64,000 bases of DNA from the NCBI RefSeq assembly GCF_000003815.2, contig NC_049979.1, positions 20,516,421 to 20,580,420 on the forward strand. Direction: 5' to 3'. The position numbers were made by a program, and so were the translations under genes. Under the pieces are notes generated by a model. The model did not search any database. It was given only the letters and a program-made list of their open reading frames with translations, and was not told the DNA's origin. The stretch comes from Branchiostoma floridae (Eukaryota; Chordata; Leptocardii; Amphioxiformes; Branchiostomatidae). Below, piece after piece: positions 35,335-47,000 of the stretch (positions are counted from its first letter, which is position 1; each line of letters starts with the position of its first letter).

Positions 35335-38300
35335 CTTAGACTTAGACTTAGGGGCTCCCGTGTCGTCCGACACATGAGGCAGTCAGGTTGGCCCAGCAAG
35401 CTCTGTCGGCAGCTATCCTCTGTATATCCCTCCAGCTGATGTTAGCTGTTTGTAGGTCTCTCTCGATGGTGTGCCTGTAATTCATCCTGGGGCGACCTCT
35501 ACGTCTCTTTCCCCGTGGTGCCCAGTGCATAACTTGGTATGCCAGTCTGTCTGGTGAGAGTCTCATGACATGGCCCAACCAGCTCAAGCGCCGCTTTCGG
35601 ATTGTCACAGACACTGGTTTTTGGCTGGTCCTAGCTCTTACTTCAGTGTTGGGTATGAAGTCATCCCATCTGATGCCTAGTATCTTCCTTAGGCATTTAT
35701 TGTCGAAGACATCTAGTTTCTTTTCTTGGCTTGACTTCATGTGCCATGTTTCGCATCCGTAAAGTAGGGTAGAGAGAACATTGCTGTTATAGAATCGCAG
35801 TTTAGTTCCCAGGGAGAGCTTCTTGCTAGACCACAGCTTGCCAAGCTGGTTGAAAGCAGCTGAGGCCTTCCCTAGCCTGCAGTCTAGTTCCTTGTCCATG
35901 TCCCCTCTGTTGTTCATGGAGCTGCCTAAGTAAGTAAAGTTCTCCACCACTTCCACTTCATTGTTGTCAATGATCACACTTGTGGGAGGGGGGTGCGTCC
36001 CTACTAACATGTTCTTGGTCTTTTTGGCACTAATGGTGAGTCCAATACTGCCTGCAGATGAGCCTATGTCCTCCACTAGGGGTTGTAGGTCCTGTGTGCG
36101 GTCTGCTAGAGCAGCTATATCATCAGCAAAGTCAAGATCTGCTAACTTTGTGTTCTGTATCCACTGAATCCCTTTCCCCTCTGTTGCTGTTGCAAGGACC
36201 CAGTCTATCGCCATGGCAAAAAGAATTGGAGACAACATGCATCCTTGGCGGACCCCGCTTACCACCTCAAACCATCCGCTGTATCCCTCACCCGTCCGCA
36301 CGCAGCATTTTGAGTTGGTGTATATTTGTCTGATTGCGGAGATGAGTTTACTTGGGATGCCGTAGACATACATGATATTCCAGAGTGATGGTCTGTGGAT
36401 GCTATCAAATGCCTTGGAGAAGTCAATGAAACTAATGGCCAGTGGAGTTTGCAGTTCTGTACAATTCTCGATGATACGTCGAAGGGTGAATATCTGTTCT
36501 GCACAGGACCTCTTTGGGCGGAATCCAGCTTGTTGTTCTCGTAGGACCTTGTCTACTGCATCTCTCATACGGTTCAGAATGCATGCAGTATACACCTTTC
36601 CCGGTATGGAAAGAAGCGTCACTCCCCTCCAGTTGTCACATTCTGCCAGGTTGCCCTTCTTTGGGATGCACACAACTGCTCCATTCTTCCAGTCCTCCGG
36701 CACTTCACCTGAATTCCAGGCCCGATTACAAAGTTGGCTCATCCATTTAACAACAGATTCGCCCCCTGCTTTGAGCATCTCCGCAGTAATGCCATCCATA
36801 CCCGGAGACTTGTTGTTCTTCAGGGTCTTGATGGCTTCCTGTACCTCATCTTCTGTGAAGTCCCCTGTGTCAATGGGTAGGGGAAGTGATGGCTCGTCGA
36901 AGACTGTCGGTGGAGACGCAGGTTCCGGGCGGTTGAGGACTTCCTTGAAGTGTTCTGCCCACCTGTCAAGTTTGTCCTCCCCTTTCGACAACAGAGTTCC
37001 GTCCTTTGCCTTGACTGGGCCAGAGTGGGTTTTGGAGTTGCCAGTGATCTTCTTGGCTATCTGGTATACAGTTCGCATGTCATTACGAGCTGCTGCACCT
37101 TCCGCTTCTTCCGCCTGTCTATCCATCCACTCCCGTCTGTCTCTCTGGGCACTGCGCTTCACTTCCCTGTTCTTCTCCATGTACTCCTGGTGAACAGTGT
37201 TGTTACCTGGCTTATCCCTATGCCTCTTCTGGTGTAGGGCTTTTCTGTCACTTATTAACTTCCATGTGTGGTCGCTGATCCAAGCTTCTCTGAGGGATTT
37301 CTTGTAACCCAAGACTTCTTTCCCCGCTGTAGTCATTGCCTCCTTCAGCTCATCCCACCATACTGTTGACCCTGGGGGAGGGTCTGCTAGGACAGAGAAC
37401 CGGTTCCTCAGAGAGGTCTCGAACTTCTCTTCAGTTGCAGGGTCTTTCAGTTTGCTGGTGTCAAACCGTTTCGGAAGTGATGTCTTCTTCTTTTGTTTCT
37501 TTAGTCTGATCTTCATTTTTGCAATAGAAAGGTAGTGATCGCTGCCGACATCCGCTCCTCTATACACCCGAACATCCTGTAGACACGGGGTCCTCCATCT
37601 TGGACCAATCGCTATATGGTCAATCTGTGTCCTCGTTTTGTGGTCATTAGACAACCAAGTTATCTTGTAGATGTCTTTGTGCTCAAAAAGTGATGAGCCA
37701 ATCTTCATATTGTTCATTGAGCAAAACTGTATATATCTGTCCCCGTTGTCTGTGCGATTTCCAAAGGCGTGCGGACCCAAGGTGTGTTCAAAACCCTCTC
37801 TGCTTCCCCCAATCTGTGCATTCATATCTCCCATGATGACAAGGATGTCATGACGGGGGGTCTTGTCGACTAGGTCTTGTAGCTGTTCGTAGAAGGTGTC
37901 TTTGTGGATGTCGTCACGCTCGTTTGTTGGAGCATAGCATTGTACAATGGTAACCTTTGCGTGATTAGTTACAAATCTAGCAGTCAAAAGGCGCTCGTTT
38001 ATGGGTGACCACTCCTCGAGAGCGTTGCTGGCTGGCTTATCCAGTACAAGAGCTACTCCATCTCTGTGAATACCGTCTTGTCTGCCGGAGAATAGTATGG
38101 TTTTGTCATCTGATACAAATTTGCCTGAGTCAGTCCAACGGACTTCGCTAAGGCCCAGGATGTTGAGATTGTATTCTTCCATTTCCTTGATGACCTGTGC
38201 TAGTTTGGACGCCTGGTAAAGTGTTCTCACATTCCAGTATCCAATGCGTGTAATTGATTTTGCAGTCAGAACTCTGGTCTTCGGGGCACCAGCTTCCCCA

Positions 38301-38643
38301 CAGGGGCTTTCACTGGTGTCCGTCCTTCTGTCTCCGTCCGGAGACGACTGTCGTCCTGGCTGCTTCTGAGCTGCTGTATTCCTGACTGTTTTCGTAGCAC
38401 TCAACTTTTACAGGAACAGGTCGCTGACCTGAAGCCAAACCTCGTCGTCTTCTATCCCGCTGACAGGAAGGCGGTGCTGTGTCCATCCTTTGGCGACTAC
38501 CCAAGTTCCACCCCCTCATTCGAGGTTACAGAGTAGGAATGTGGCACCTACCCCAGGACTAGGAACTTGGTACATTCGGGCCTCTGCACCACGACAAGGC
38601 GGATGGACCGGGAGCCCCAGGTGTTCGGGCATCCCAGCAGAGG
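35335..38643 (-). mobile_element. Full-length RTE-like LINE with 12-bp target duplication
   Basis: The element runs 5' to 3' on the minus strand. TATTGATTGAGA occurs exactly at both borders (35323-35334 and 38644-38655). The 3' end is a short microsatellite tail, CTAAGT repeated three times on the minus strand, typical of RTE-type LINEs rather than poly(A). Length about 3.3 kb. The perfect duplication and long open frame argue for a recent insertion, just upstream of FBXO48. Confidence 0.9.
35348..38410 (-). CDS. LINE ORF2: AP-endonuclease and reverse transcriptase
   Basis: About 1018 codons without a stop. The N-terminal APE-type endonuclease has GYWNVRTL, SEVRWTD, YAPTNE, GDMNAQIG, IDHI and GSDHY, holding the expected catalytic residues. 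The reverse transcriptase has SFIDFSKAFDSI, GVRQGCMLSP and the catalytic LDFADDIA. The C terminus has WLGHVMRL and GRPR, as in RTE/CFDP2-like proteins. The frame has no ATG before the endonuclease: it opens after a TAA near 38410 and the codon at 38404 is TTG. An ATG frame starting at 38519 (MRGWNLGSRQRMDTAP) overlaps in another phase, so either a small ORF1 overlaps ORF2 or one frameshift separates the true start. Clade call is by recall of motifs. Confidence 0.88.
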
Positions 38644-38655
38644 TATTGATTGAGA

Positions 38656-39535
38656 TGTGTACTCTAAATGTCGATTTAAGAAGGAGAGCAGCAAATATAC
38701 AAAAGTAGTGGTCTTCTCTAAGCACTGGAACAATAGTGATGAAGTGGTCGTCAGCACTGGAACACCAGTGCGGAACCCGCTACTTTTGTACACTTGCGGG
38801 AGAGCACATGCAAATCAATTCATTGCCTAACAAGAACCATATTTCTATAAGTTTTGGGACCCAACAAGGAGGTTTTATCTCCAGAAGACCTCTATGCTTG
38901 GACGCGACCCCGGCCACACCCACTTCATTCGATCGACTTATTTGGTGAAATAAATGGTACCAAAAACAGGCATCATCGTGAAAACAACTGGAAAATATTT
39001 CAGTTTACACTGAATCAAGATAAGACTCAAACGCGATGTTAGAAGTAGTTGTTGTTACCTTTTCCTAACAAACATAGATGAATGCCACGCCGCCAGCGAT
39101 GCTCTCCGAATTTTTTCATGGTGCTACCATATTTTCCAAACAATTTTTAACACGAAAGTCTAAAGTTAACTCACTGTACGGACAAATGTATACTCTTCGT
39201 TCATAGCAGGTGAAGCTCAATTTCCAAGTTGCCACAAAGGAAGTGCAAAATGGAAAACAAAGGCGAACGGTGACCGAGATTTTGGCATGTTGCTCTTCTT
39301 CGAGCGAGCAGACGCCATTTTTAAAGGTCCGGATCGAGTAAACAAAAACACAAATTTCGACATCATTCCCCCACATCTTTAAGTTATGGCTTAACAATGA
39401 CATACCTTTGTGAATTTCTAGCTCCTTGGTACGTTCTCCTTGTCGATTACTGTCAATTTTCGAGATGTCATGTAGAAAACAGCTCAAAACCTCAGCTGGT
39501 ATGTTTGTACGCCCAGCAGACGCCAAAACAGCAGC
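38656..39535. other. Region between the LINE and the first conserved upstream block
   Basis: No coding exon supported. A small inverted pair, TACAAAAGTAG near 38699 and CTACTTTTGTA near 38783, may mark a short MITE. A good splice donor (CAAAG/GTATGT at 39406/39405, minus) ends an open frame that lacks an ATG; it could be a 5' non-coding exon of FBXO48. Confidence 0.35.
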
Positions 39536-39540
39536 TGACA

Positions 39541-39600
39541 ACCTACCGCAAAGGCTTGTGGGAAATACCAGACGAGTCTATTGTTACACGGGGGTGTATT
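39541..39600. promoter_or_regulatory. Conserved upstream block, copy P0
   Basis: ACCTACCGCAAAGGCTTGTG then GGAAATACCAGACGAGTCTA. The same block recurs at about 43530-43590, 46930-47000 and 58010-58085, each 450-500 bp or less upstream of an HNMT-like copy. P0 has no HNMT copy beyond it, so it marks the outer edge of the duplicated unit. Confidence 0.55.
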
Positions 39601-39662
39601 GGGAGGACGACGTCACTGTCGATTTCGACCTCCCGGCGGCTTCCATTGAACTACAGCAGAAC

Positions 39663-39824
39663 TAGTCTCCAAGCAGACCCTACGGTGCCTTAGAAATAGT
39701 ATCAAAGCTGGCAAAGGGAGATAGCCGGCTAAGGTAGTCAAACGGGCACCTGGTGCCGGTATACCAAGTCCCTGGGCAGCTTTGATATTATTTCTAAGGC
39801 ACCGTAGGGTCTGCTTGGAGACTA
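39663..39824. mobile_element. MULE-like MITE, 162 bp, with 9-bp target duplication
   Basis: Long inverted ends TAGTCTCCAAGCAGACCCTA continuing to GGTGCCTTAGAAATA. CAGCAGAAC flanks it on both sides (39654-39662, 39825-39833). The sister spacers at about 43733 and 52290 read GGAACTACAGCAGAACTTCA without interruption, proving the exact insertion. Nine-base duplications with long inverted ends fit the Mutator superfamily. It is an internal-deletion form of the 40331-40666 copy. Confidence 0.85.
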
Positions 39825-40330
39825 CAGCAGAACTTCAGTTTTCGCATCTTCTGTCCTGGACATGCTATGGTCTTCATTCTCAACCACCTTATGATAGCTT
39901 TGGAGGTCATGAACGAGGGGGTATTTCACACTTCTTACATGGGTACGTTAGTAAAGGTGGACGTCAACATGTAACGTTATGAATCATGTAAATATGGAAA
40001 TCATTTGCATAAACTAAATACAAATTCTAGATACCAAAAAGAGGTATGAGGCCCTCGGTATAGGGGATGTACTATTTTAATCTGGTCCATGCTTTTTTTT
40101 TAATCGTTGCTGTCATAGTTCCTTGACCTGGAGTAAGTTACATCATACTACTTTACGAAAAGAATTACGAAGTAACGTTATTTTAAAACTATGTATATAA
40201 GACAGCTTCAAAAGTTATTAGAAAACAATGCAATTCTTGGTTTGCTATCATACCATTCATTCGAGATATGTAAGCTGGATGTTGTCAGATAGATAAAGAG
40301 ATGCACACACCGATGTATTCTTGCTTTGTC

Positions 40331-40666
40331 TAGTCTCCAAGCAGACCCTACGGTGCCTTAGAAATAGTATCAAAGCTGGCAAAGGAGTATAGCCGGCCAA
40401 AGGGAGATAGCCGGCTAAGGTAGTCAAACGGGCACCGTAGGTGACCCGTGACGTGACTTCCCGTGAGACGGTGCAGGGGCGCACGAGCCATCCCAGGCCG
40501 GGAGGGCAATTAACACCTACTCGGCAAGCACAGTTTAATAGGCAACAAATAGATGCTAATAGCGTCAGATCAGCCCGACTGAGGGCAGACCCTGGTGCCG
40601 GTATACCAAGTCCCTGGGCAGCTTTGATATTATTTCTAAGGCACCGTAGGGTCTGCTTGGAGACTA
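40331..40666. mobile_element. MULE-like MITE, 336 bp, longer copy
   Basis: Same inverted ends as 39663-39824. The interior keeps about 170 bp that the short copy lacks (from GTAGGTGACCCGTGACGTGA to GACTGAGGGCAGACCC). Flanks show no clean 9-bp duplication. The sister spacer at about 44285 is uninterrupted. Confidence 0.75.
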
Positions 40667-41582
40667 CAATTAATTACCATGTATCAACTAAGTCACTGAT
40701 ATATTCTTAAAAATGATCAGATCAGATCAAAAGATCATGTCGTCACCCGTGGTCACCATCAATATTGTACCTTTGTAAGAAACACCCATGGATACCTTCC
40801 TCGTTCCACTAACAATGAGAACATTCTTGGATGAGAACATACATGTTGGAAGAATATTCGGAACCAAACCTAATGATGATTAATAATCTACGCAATAAAC
40901 GTAAGTGAAGTAAAGATCAATATCTGAAAACAAATATACCGTTACATATTACATCTCGTGATTAAAATTTGTACCAAGCAGAAGACGAATATGATGATAA
41001 TAATAGTGGAATAATTACGACCCTATCAGACTACCCTCAGTGACGGACATTTATCACAAAGCAATGATTATCATAATAACATAAATGTAGATCCTAGAAC
41101 CGTTGACTATGGTGACCTAATGCATGTTTCTTGCTTACTTATTTGTGTAAAATAACATATTATGTGGACTGGCCTTGCCAACAAGAACAATCAAGCGATC
41201 AGAAAAGGTACAAATCAGCCCAAAAGCCAACAATGTCCAGCTACCCAGAGGGTCTGCACAGGACACTACGCACAGTTTGAGATACCCGAGGTTGGGTACA
41301 GGCGCCGCTCAACTATCACACTGGCGCAACTTAAACTTAAACTCAGGTTGCACAACGCAATGAGACATTGTTTTCAGGAGACTGCACTGCGAGTGTCGTC
41401 TTTGGATCGACTTTGCTTACGCTATGTGCTAGTTTCGTGGAATATTTCGACATCTGTTTAAAAACATCAACCTTGCGTAAATATCTTGTTTCAATTTATG
41501 TGGTGCGTTGATCATGACAGACTGCAATGTATGAAAAATGCCCCAAAAGATAGACCTTTTAACACGAGGAAAGTATTCTTTT

Positions 41583-43082
41583 TTAATTCTGTGCAGTTTT
41601 ACGGGCCATGATGGCCGTGCTGCCTACTTTGAAAAGAATTTTGCCATCAACCGATGACGAATGACGCAGACAATACTCCAAGACTGCCGATCTCATCTCG
41701 GGGTGTGCATAGACGTCCGACGTTTGCGTCAAAAAGTCGAGAATCAGTCTTCCCGCCTCCGAATCCTCCTTGTAGCACTCGGCAAGGTTGACGTCATGCT
41801 CGTCTTCAGCGATGACGTAACTGATGCCGCTGGATTCGAGCGATCGCGTGACGTCACCAGAAGAGCGAAGTGACGTCCTCAGACGATCGTCTCCATGCGG
41901 AAACCACTTCCATATTTCATGGAACAGCCTCCCCATGCCTCTTTTGTCTGTAAATGTACATATGCAAGTATGGTTAGTGCTTACTAGAATTGGGAACTAG
42001 AACATCTAGAGTAAGCAACGTTTTGAAAAGTGCTACTTTGTTCTTCAAATTTTGATGCAGCGTAATGATTTCTCAGCATACCCGAAAGAAGTAATGCAAA
42101 CAGGTGGCCACCATCAGCCAGTTGTTCCCACATGTTCTGCAAGGTGACGTGGTGGTCGTCCACATGGTACAAAACTTGTACAGCATGGGCAAGGTCGAAC
42201 TTCGTACCGTCAGAGTCAGAGAAGTACTCTTCCGCTGTCTGTTGGCGCCAGTCAAACTTCACGGCGCCGAGGATCGTGTCTTGTTGCGCCATAGCCTGGA
42301 GAATTATGTTTGACATTTTTAGGGGGAAAGATGCCCTGCCCCATACCCGACTGTGTGGAACCGACACAGCACTTAATTTACGAATAACACGAGTTGTTCC
42401 TTGATGATACTGGTATATCAGAAAGTGGACAAGCGCTTTCTCTTGAAAAATTGTCATACTGTATGTAACGTTAAGATAGGACAAAAAGATACCAAAAAAT
42501 TAATACAAAAATATCTTGGTGACACTACGGAAGGATGCTGTAGTGCGGACCAGCACAAACAGAGAGTAACAATAGTTTTCAACAATATGCTTCCTTCTAA
42601 AACTAATGTCGCAACCAATTACGAGACGCCACTGAGATGTTCTTTAAGTTGCGACAACACCTTGAAATCTCTCAGCATTTCTCCTGATGGTTCCACGACT
42701 CTGTTGTACACACTGCTGCGGCTTTGCATGATCTTCTTCAGGATAACGCTGTCCGCTTCTCCTTAAAAAAGAAAAGTCCAACAAAGTATTTGACGGTAGC
42801 TGTGATTACGGTGTCAGATTGTTGTCTGACAATGCATTTGTACATACAAATGATAATATGACATTCTGCTACAGTAAAATATTTATTCTCACCTGATCCA
42901 CTCCCGATACTGAGTACACGGACGTCGCCCCCCTCTTGTTGCGGAGTCGGTACTGGGATGTTGTTCTCCAAAAACTCTTCGTAGAAGCGGGGCCGTGCCG
43001 TCTCACACGCACCCATGAACACCTTGTAAGCGGCATCCCATCGCACCGGGGAGTCCTTGATCAGCCTTCCGACTTTCAGCAT
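41583..43082 (-). CDS. HNMT-like methyltransferase, tandem copy 1
   Basis: SAM-dependent N-methyltransferase related to histamine N-methyltransferase. Exons 42893-43082, 42661-42761, 42082-42295 and 41583-41947 (phases 1, 0, 1) sum to 870 nt, 289 aa; human HNMT has 292. Motif I VLSIGSGSGE and the acidic motif RVVEPSGE (human EVVEPSAE) form the SAM site. KFDWRQQTAEEYF, FDLAHAVQVLYHVDD (human FIHMIQMLYYVKD, including the active-site Gln) and GGHLFALLLSG follow, then AGRLILDFLTQT and GKILFKVGSTAIM. The position of human Asn283 (LFNNT) is Val here, so the substrate may not be histamine. The acceptor TATTAG just before the ATG implies a 5' untranslated exon. No signal peptide; cytosolic. Confidence 0.9.
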
Positions 43083-43427
43083 TTTTCTAATATAACAGAT
43101 TGAGGGTATATACAGACTTTTGTTAGGACGGAATTCATGTGAATAAGTCAGAGGTCACACCAGGCGCAGTGCTCAAAGTCCATGTTGTAACAGTGGGGCT
43201 CAAGTTTATGTATACTTAACCTTGAGTCCCCCCAGACGCGTGTTACAGATGTTTGACCGTCAAATATTAGCCTTGCTGGTGGGGAAAACCTATTCGGGAA
43301 AGTTACGGAATCGTTCCACGGGAACCATCAAAAAACATCTATCTTCCAAGCAGAGGTTGGGATCCACTTTGTTTTTTGTCGGGCTTTCTACTTTGTCAGG
43401 TTTCTTTTGTCCGCTAGCCCTCATACC

Positions 43428-43457
43428 CCCCCCCCCCCACACACACACACACACACA
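43428..43457 (+). repeat. Poly-C and CA microsatellite
   Basis: A run of C followed by about ten CA dinucleotides, in the 5' flank of HNMT-like copy 1 and absent from the sister flanks. Confidence 0.85.
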
Positions 43458-43529
43458 ACACAAACAAACATCTACCAACCAAACAAAGGTTGAGTTCCAG
43501 TTTGGTTAGACATTTCTACGCATTTTTGT

Positions 43530-43590
43530 CGGGCCCTCAACTTTGTCAACTCTTCCACCTACCACAGAGGCTTATGGGAAATGTCTGTGG
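43530..43590. promoter_or_regulatory. Conserved upstream block, copy P1
   Basis: AACTTTGTCAACTCTTCCAC, CTACCACAGAGGCTTATGGG, AAAT: about 450 bp upstream of the HNMT-like copy 1 ATG. The 5' flank between also carries two words, CTTCCAAGCAGAGGTTGGGA and CCAACCAAACAAAGGTTGAG, that recur in the flanks of copies 2 and 3. Confidence 0.5.
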
Positions 43591-43599
43591 GTGAGTCTG

Positions 43600-45200
43600 T
43601 GGGTCTGCGTTTCCGCATGTATATATGGTCAGCGTAACTTCAGAGGGTACATAGTGGCAGATTGCGATGATATTTCGGTGGATACGTCTTGGAGGACGAA
43701 GGTAGATTTCGGCCTCCCGGCGGCTTCCTTGGAACTACAGCAGAACTTCAGTTTTTGTACCTTTTGTCCTGGACATGCTATTGTCTCCATTCTTTAGCAC
43801 CTTATGATAGCTTTTGATGTTGCAACAAAACCCCAAACAAGTCCCCAAATAAGGCCGTCATTCAACGTTGCCATAATTACTTGGTGGTAAACGATGAGTA
43901 TTTCACACTTGTGAGTGCGTACGGTAGTAAAGGGAGACGTCAACATATCACGTTATGATGAATCATGTAAATGTCGAAATCATTTTACACAAATTCTAAA
44001 TATTCCAAAGAGGTATGAGGCCCTTCTGTGTATGGGATGTAATATTTTAATATCATATCATGTATTACAAAACTCATTGCTGTCGTAGTTGTTTGACCGA
44101 AAGTAAATTACATTATACTACTTTACGAAAAGAATATTGCAGTATTTGAAAACATCAATTTAAATAAGATGGGTTCAAAAGTTATTAGAAAACAATGCAA
44201 TTCTTGGTTTGCTATCATACCATTTATTCGAGATCTATAAGCTGGATGTTGTCAGAAAGATAAAGAGATGCACACACCGTTGTATTCTTGCTTTTTCACC
44301 ACTTGATTACCATGTGTTCTTATATGAATTAACTAAATCAGTCTCTGATATATTCTAAAATGTTAATTTTGATCAGTTTAAAAGATCATGTCGTCACCCG
44401 TGGCCACCACCAACATTGTACTTTTGTAAGAAACACCCATGGATATCTTCCCCTTCCAGTGCTAACAATGAGAACATCGTTGGATACATTGAACTTTACT
44501 GAAAAAAACCTAATGATAATCAATAAAGTACCCAATAAATGTAAGTGAAGTAAATATGATTTTCTGAAAACAAATATACCGTTACATATTACATTTCATG
44601 ATTGAAATTGGTAACTAACAGAAGACTGCACGAATATCATACACATGGCATATGATGATAATGAAAGTGGAATGACTGCGATCCTATATTAGATTGGCCT
44701 CAGTGACAGACACTTACCATAAAACAATGATTATCATCATATAACATGAATGCAGATCCTAAAATCGGTCGCATATGGTGACCTTAAGAATTTTTATTGC
44801 TAGCTTGCTTATTTGTGTACAATATAATGTTATGTGGACTGGGTTAGCCTACAAGGACAAACAAGCAATCAGAGAACGGTACAAATCAGCCGAAAGGCAA
44901 AAAAAGTCTACCCAGAAGATCTGCTCAGGACAGTACGCACAGTTTGAAATTCCCGTAGTTGGGTACAGGCGCCGCTCAACTATAACACTGGCGCAATTTA
45001 AGCAATTTTAAACTCAGGTTGCACAGCGCAATTGGACATTGCTTTCAGGAGACTGCACTGCGAGTGTCGTCTTTGGATCGATTTAGCTTACGCTAAGTGG
45101 AATACTTCAACATCTGTTTAAAAACATCACCCTTGCATAAACATCTTGTTTCAATTTATGTCGTACGTTAATCATGATAGACTGCGATGTATGAAAAATG
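43600..45200. repeat. Tandem-duplicated spacer, unit 2
   Basis: Uninterrupted version of the spacer. It contains the empty site of the Harbinger-like insertion (CAGCGTAACTTCAGAGG at about 43631) and of the short MULE-like MITE (about 43733). No gene recognised. Confidence 0.8.
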
Positions 45201-45242
45201 CCCCAAAAGATAGACCTTTTAACACGAGGAAAGTATTCTTTT

Positions 45243-46589
45243 TCAATTCTGTGCACTTTTACGAGCCATGATGGCCGCACTGCCTACTTTGAAAAGAATT
45301 TTACCATCCACCGATGACGAATGGCGCAGAAAATACTCCAAGACTGCCGACCTCATCTTGGGGTGAGCATAGACGTTCGACGTTTGCGTCATGAAGTCGA
45401 GAAGCAGTCTTCCCGCCTCCGAATCCTCCTTGTAACACTCAGCAAGGTTGATGTCATGCTCGTCCTCAGCGATGACGTAACTGATGCCGCTGGATTCGAG
45501 AGACCGCGTGACGTCACTAGAAGTGCGAAGACACGTTGTCAGACGATCGTTTCCATGTGGAAACCACTTCCATACTTCACGGTACAGTTTCCCCATGCCT
45601 CTTTCGTCTGTAAAGGCACGTATGCTAGTATGGTTATTGCTTAAGCTTAGAACTGGGAATTTATAATATCTAAACAACGAAATTAAAAAAGGCTACTTTG
45701 TTCTTCAAATTTTGATATAGCGTAATGATTTCTCAGCATACCCGACACAAGTAATGCAAACAGGTGGCCACCATCAGCCAGTTGTTCCCACATGTTCTGC
45801 AAGGTGGCGTGGTGGTCGTCCATAAAATACAGAGCTTGTACAGCATGGGCAAGGTCGAACTTCGTACCATCGGAGTCAGAGAAGTACTCTTCCGCTGACT
45901 GTTGGCGCCAGTCAAACTTCACGGCGCTGAGGCTCGTGTCTTGTTGCACCATAGCCTGGAGAATTATATTTGATATTTTAGGTAGGAAAGATACCTATGC
46001 CCGGTTGTGTGGTACTGCAATGTATTTAGGACAAAAATATAGTCAAAAATCAAAACAGAAAATATTTTGGTGACACTACTGAAGGGTGCGTAATTAGTGA
46101 GTTACAATAGTTTTCAACAATATTTCCAAAACTAATGTCGCAACCGAGACGCCACTTACAAATTCTTTTGCGACAATACCTTGAAGTCTCGCAGCATTTC
46201 TCTCGACGGTTCCACGACTCTGTTGTACACACTGCTGCGGCTTTGCATGATCTTCTTCAGGATAACGCTGTCCGCTTCTCCTTCAAAAGGTAAAACCAAC
46301 AATATGTTTCACGGTAGCTGTGATAACGGTGTCAAATCGTTGCAAATGTCTGGCAATGCATTTGTACATACAATAATCAATACAACATTCATCAGTCACC
46401 TGATCCACTCGCAATACTGAGTACACGGACGTCGCCCCCCTCTTGTTGCGGAGTCGGTACTGGGATGTTGTTCTCCAAAAACTCTTCGTAGTAACGGGGC
46501 CGTGCCGTCTCACACGCACCCATGAACACCTTGTAAGCGGCATCCCATCGCACTGGGGAGTCCTTGATCAGCCTTCCGACTTTCAGCAT
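45243..46589 (-). CDS. HNMT-like methyltransferase, tandem copy 2
   Basis: Exons 46400-46589, 46180-46280, 45742-45955 and 45243-45607 have exactly the same lengths and phases as copy 1 (870 nt, 289 aa), with no stop. Differences seen include motif I SIASGSG for SIGSGSG, VVEPSRE for VVEPSGE, KFDWRQQSAEEYF, and HAVQALYFMDD for HAVQVLYHVDD. These fall around the SAM and substrate pockets. The second-exon donor is AAG/GTATTG, as in copy 3. Splice acceptor TATTAG precedes the ATG as in copy 1. The reaction is inferred from the family; the substrate is unknown. Confidence 0.9.
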
Positions 46590-46929
46590 TGTTCTAATAT
46601 TACAGATTAAGGACACGCAGACTTTTTATTATAATTAGGACGAAATTCATATAATACTTCAGAGGTCACAGCGGGGGAAGCGGGTAGTGGGCAAAGTCCG
46701 TATTGTAACAGTGGGGTTCAAGGACTGCTAAACTGACCTTTTAACGGGAATCATCAAAACTGCTACCTTCCAAGCAGAGGTTGGGATCCACTTTGTTTTG
46801 ACATTTTTAAGGCATGTTTGTCGGGCTTTCTTTTTGTTCGCTAGCCCAAACGAAGAAAAAAAACTTCTGCCATCCAAGCAAAGGTTGAGCTCCAGTTTGA
46901 TTTGACATCTGTAGGCATTTTTGTCGGGC

Positions 46930-47000
46930 CCTCAACTTTGTCAACTCTTCAACCTGCCGCAGAGGCATATGAGAAATACCGGACAAGTCTATTATGACAC
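46930..47000. promoter_or_regulatory. Conserved upstream block, copy P2
   Basis: CAACTTTGTCAACTCTTCAA, CCTGCCGCAGAGGCATATGA, GAAATACCGGACAAGTCTAT, about 350-400 bp upstream of the HNMT-like copy 2 ATG. Confidence 0.5.

Larger units (their letters stand above)
39600..41560. repeat. Tandem-duplicated spacer, unit 1
   Basis: Downstream of HNMT-like copy 1. Shares long stretches with 43600-45200 and 52196-53740, for example AACAATGCAATTCTTGGTTT, AAGCTGGATGTTGTCAGA and AAAAGATCATGTCGTCACCC. Two MULE-like MITEs interrupt it. No gene recognised. Confidence 0.8.

Noticed and set aside
36372-37193. 273-codon plus-strand open frame
   Set aside because: Antisense shadow of the LINE reverse-transcriptase frame.
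39406-39541. Open frame SAAVLASAGRTNIPAEVL as a coding first exon (minus)
   Set aside because: It opens at a TTG with a stop upstream and no ATG before the splice donor, and its phase does not fit the FBXO48 exon. At most a non-coding 5' exon.
42600-42661. Extended exon 2 of HNMT-like copy 1 (VLSQLKEHLSGVS)
   Set aside because: Copies 2 and 3 diverge right after AAG/GT, and splicing at 42661 gives the continuous HNMT alignment DFK/AMAQQDTILGAVKFDW.
41162-45011. Small plus-strand frames MWTGLANKNNQAIR and MWTGLAYKDKQAIR in spacers 1 and 2
   Set aside because: Similar only because the spacers are duplicated. The unit 3 spacer breaks the frame and substitutions show no codon bias.
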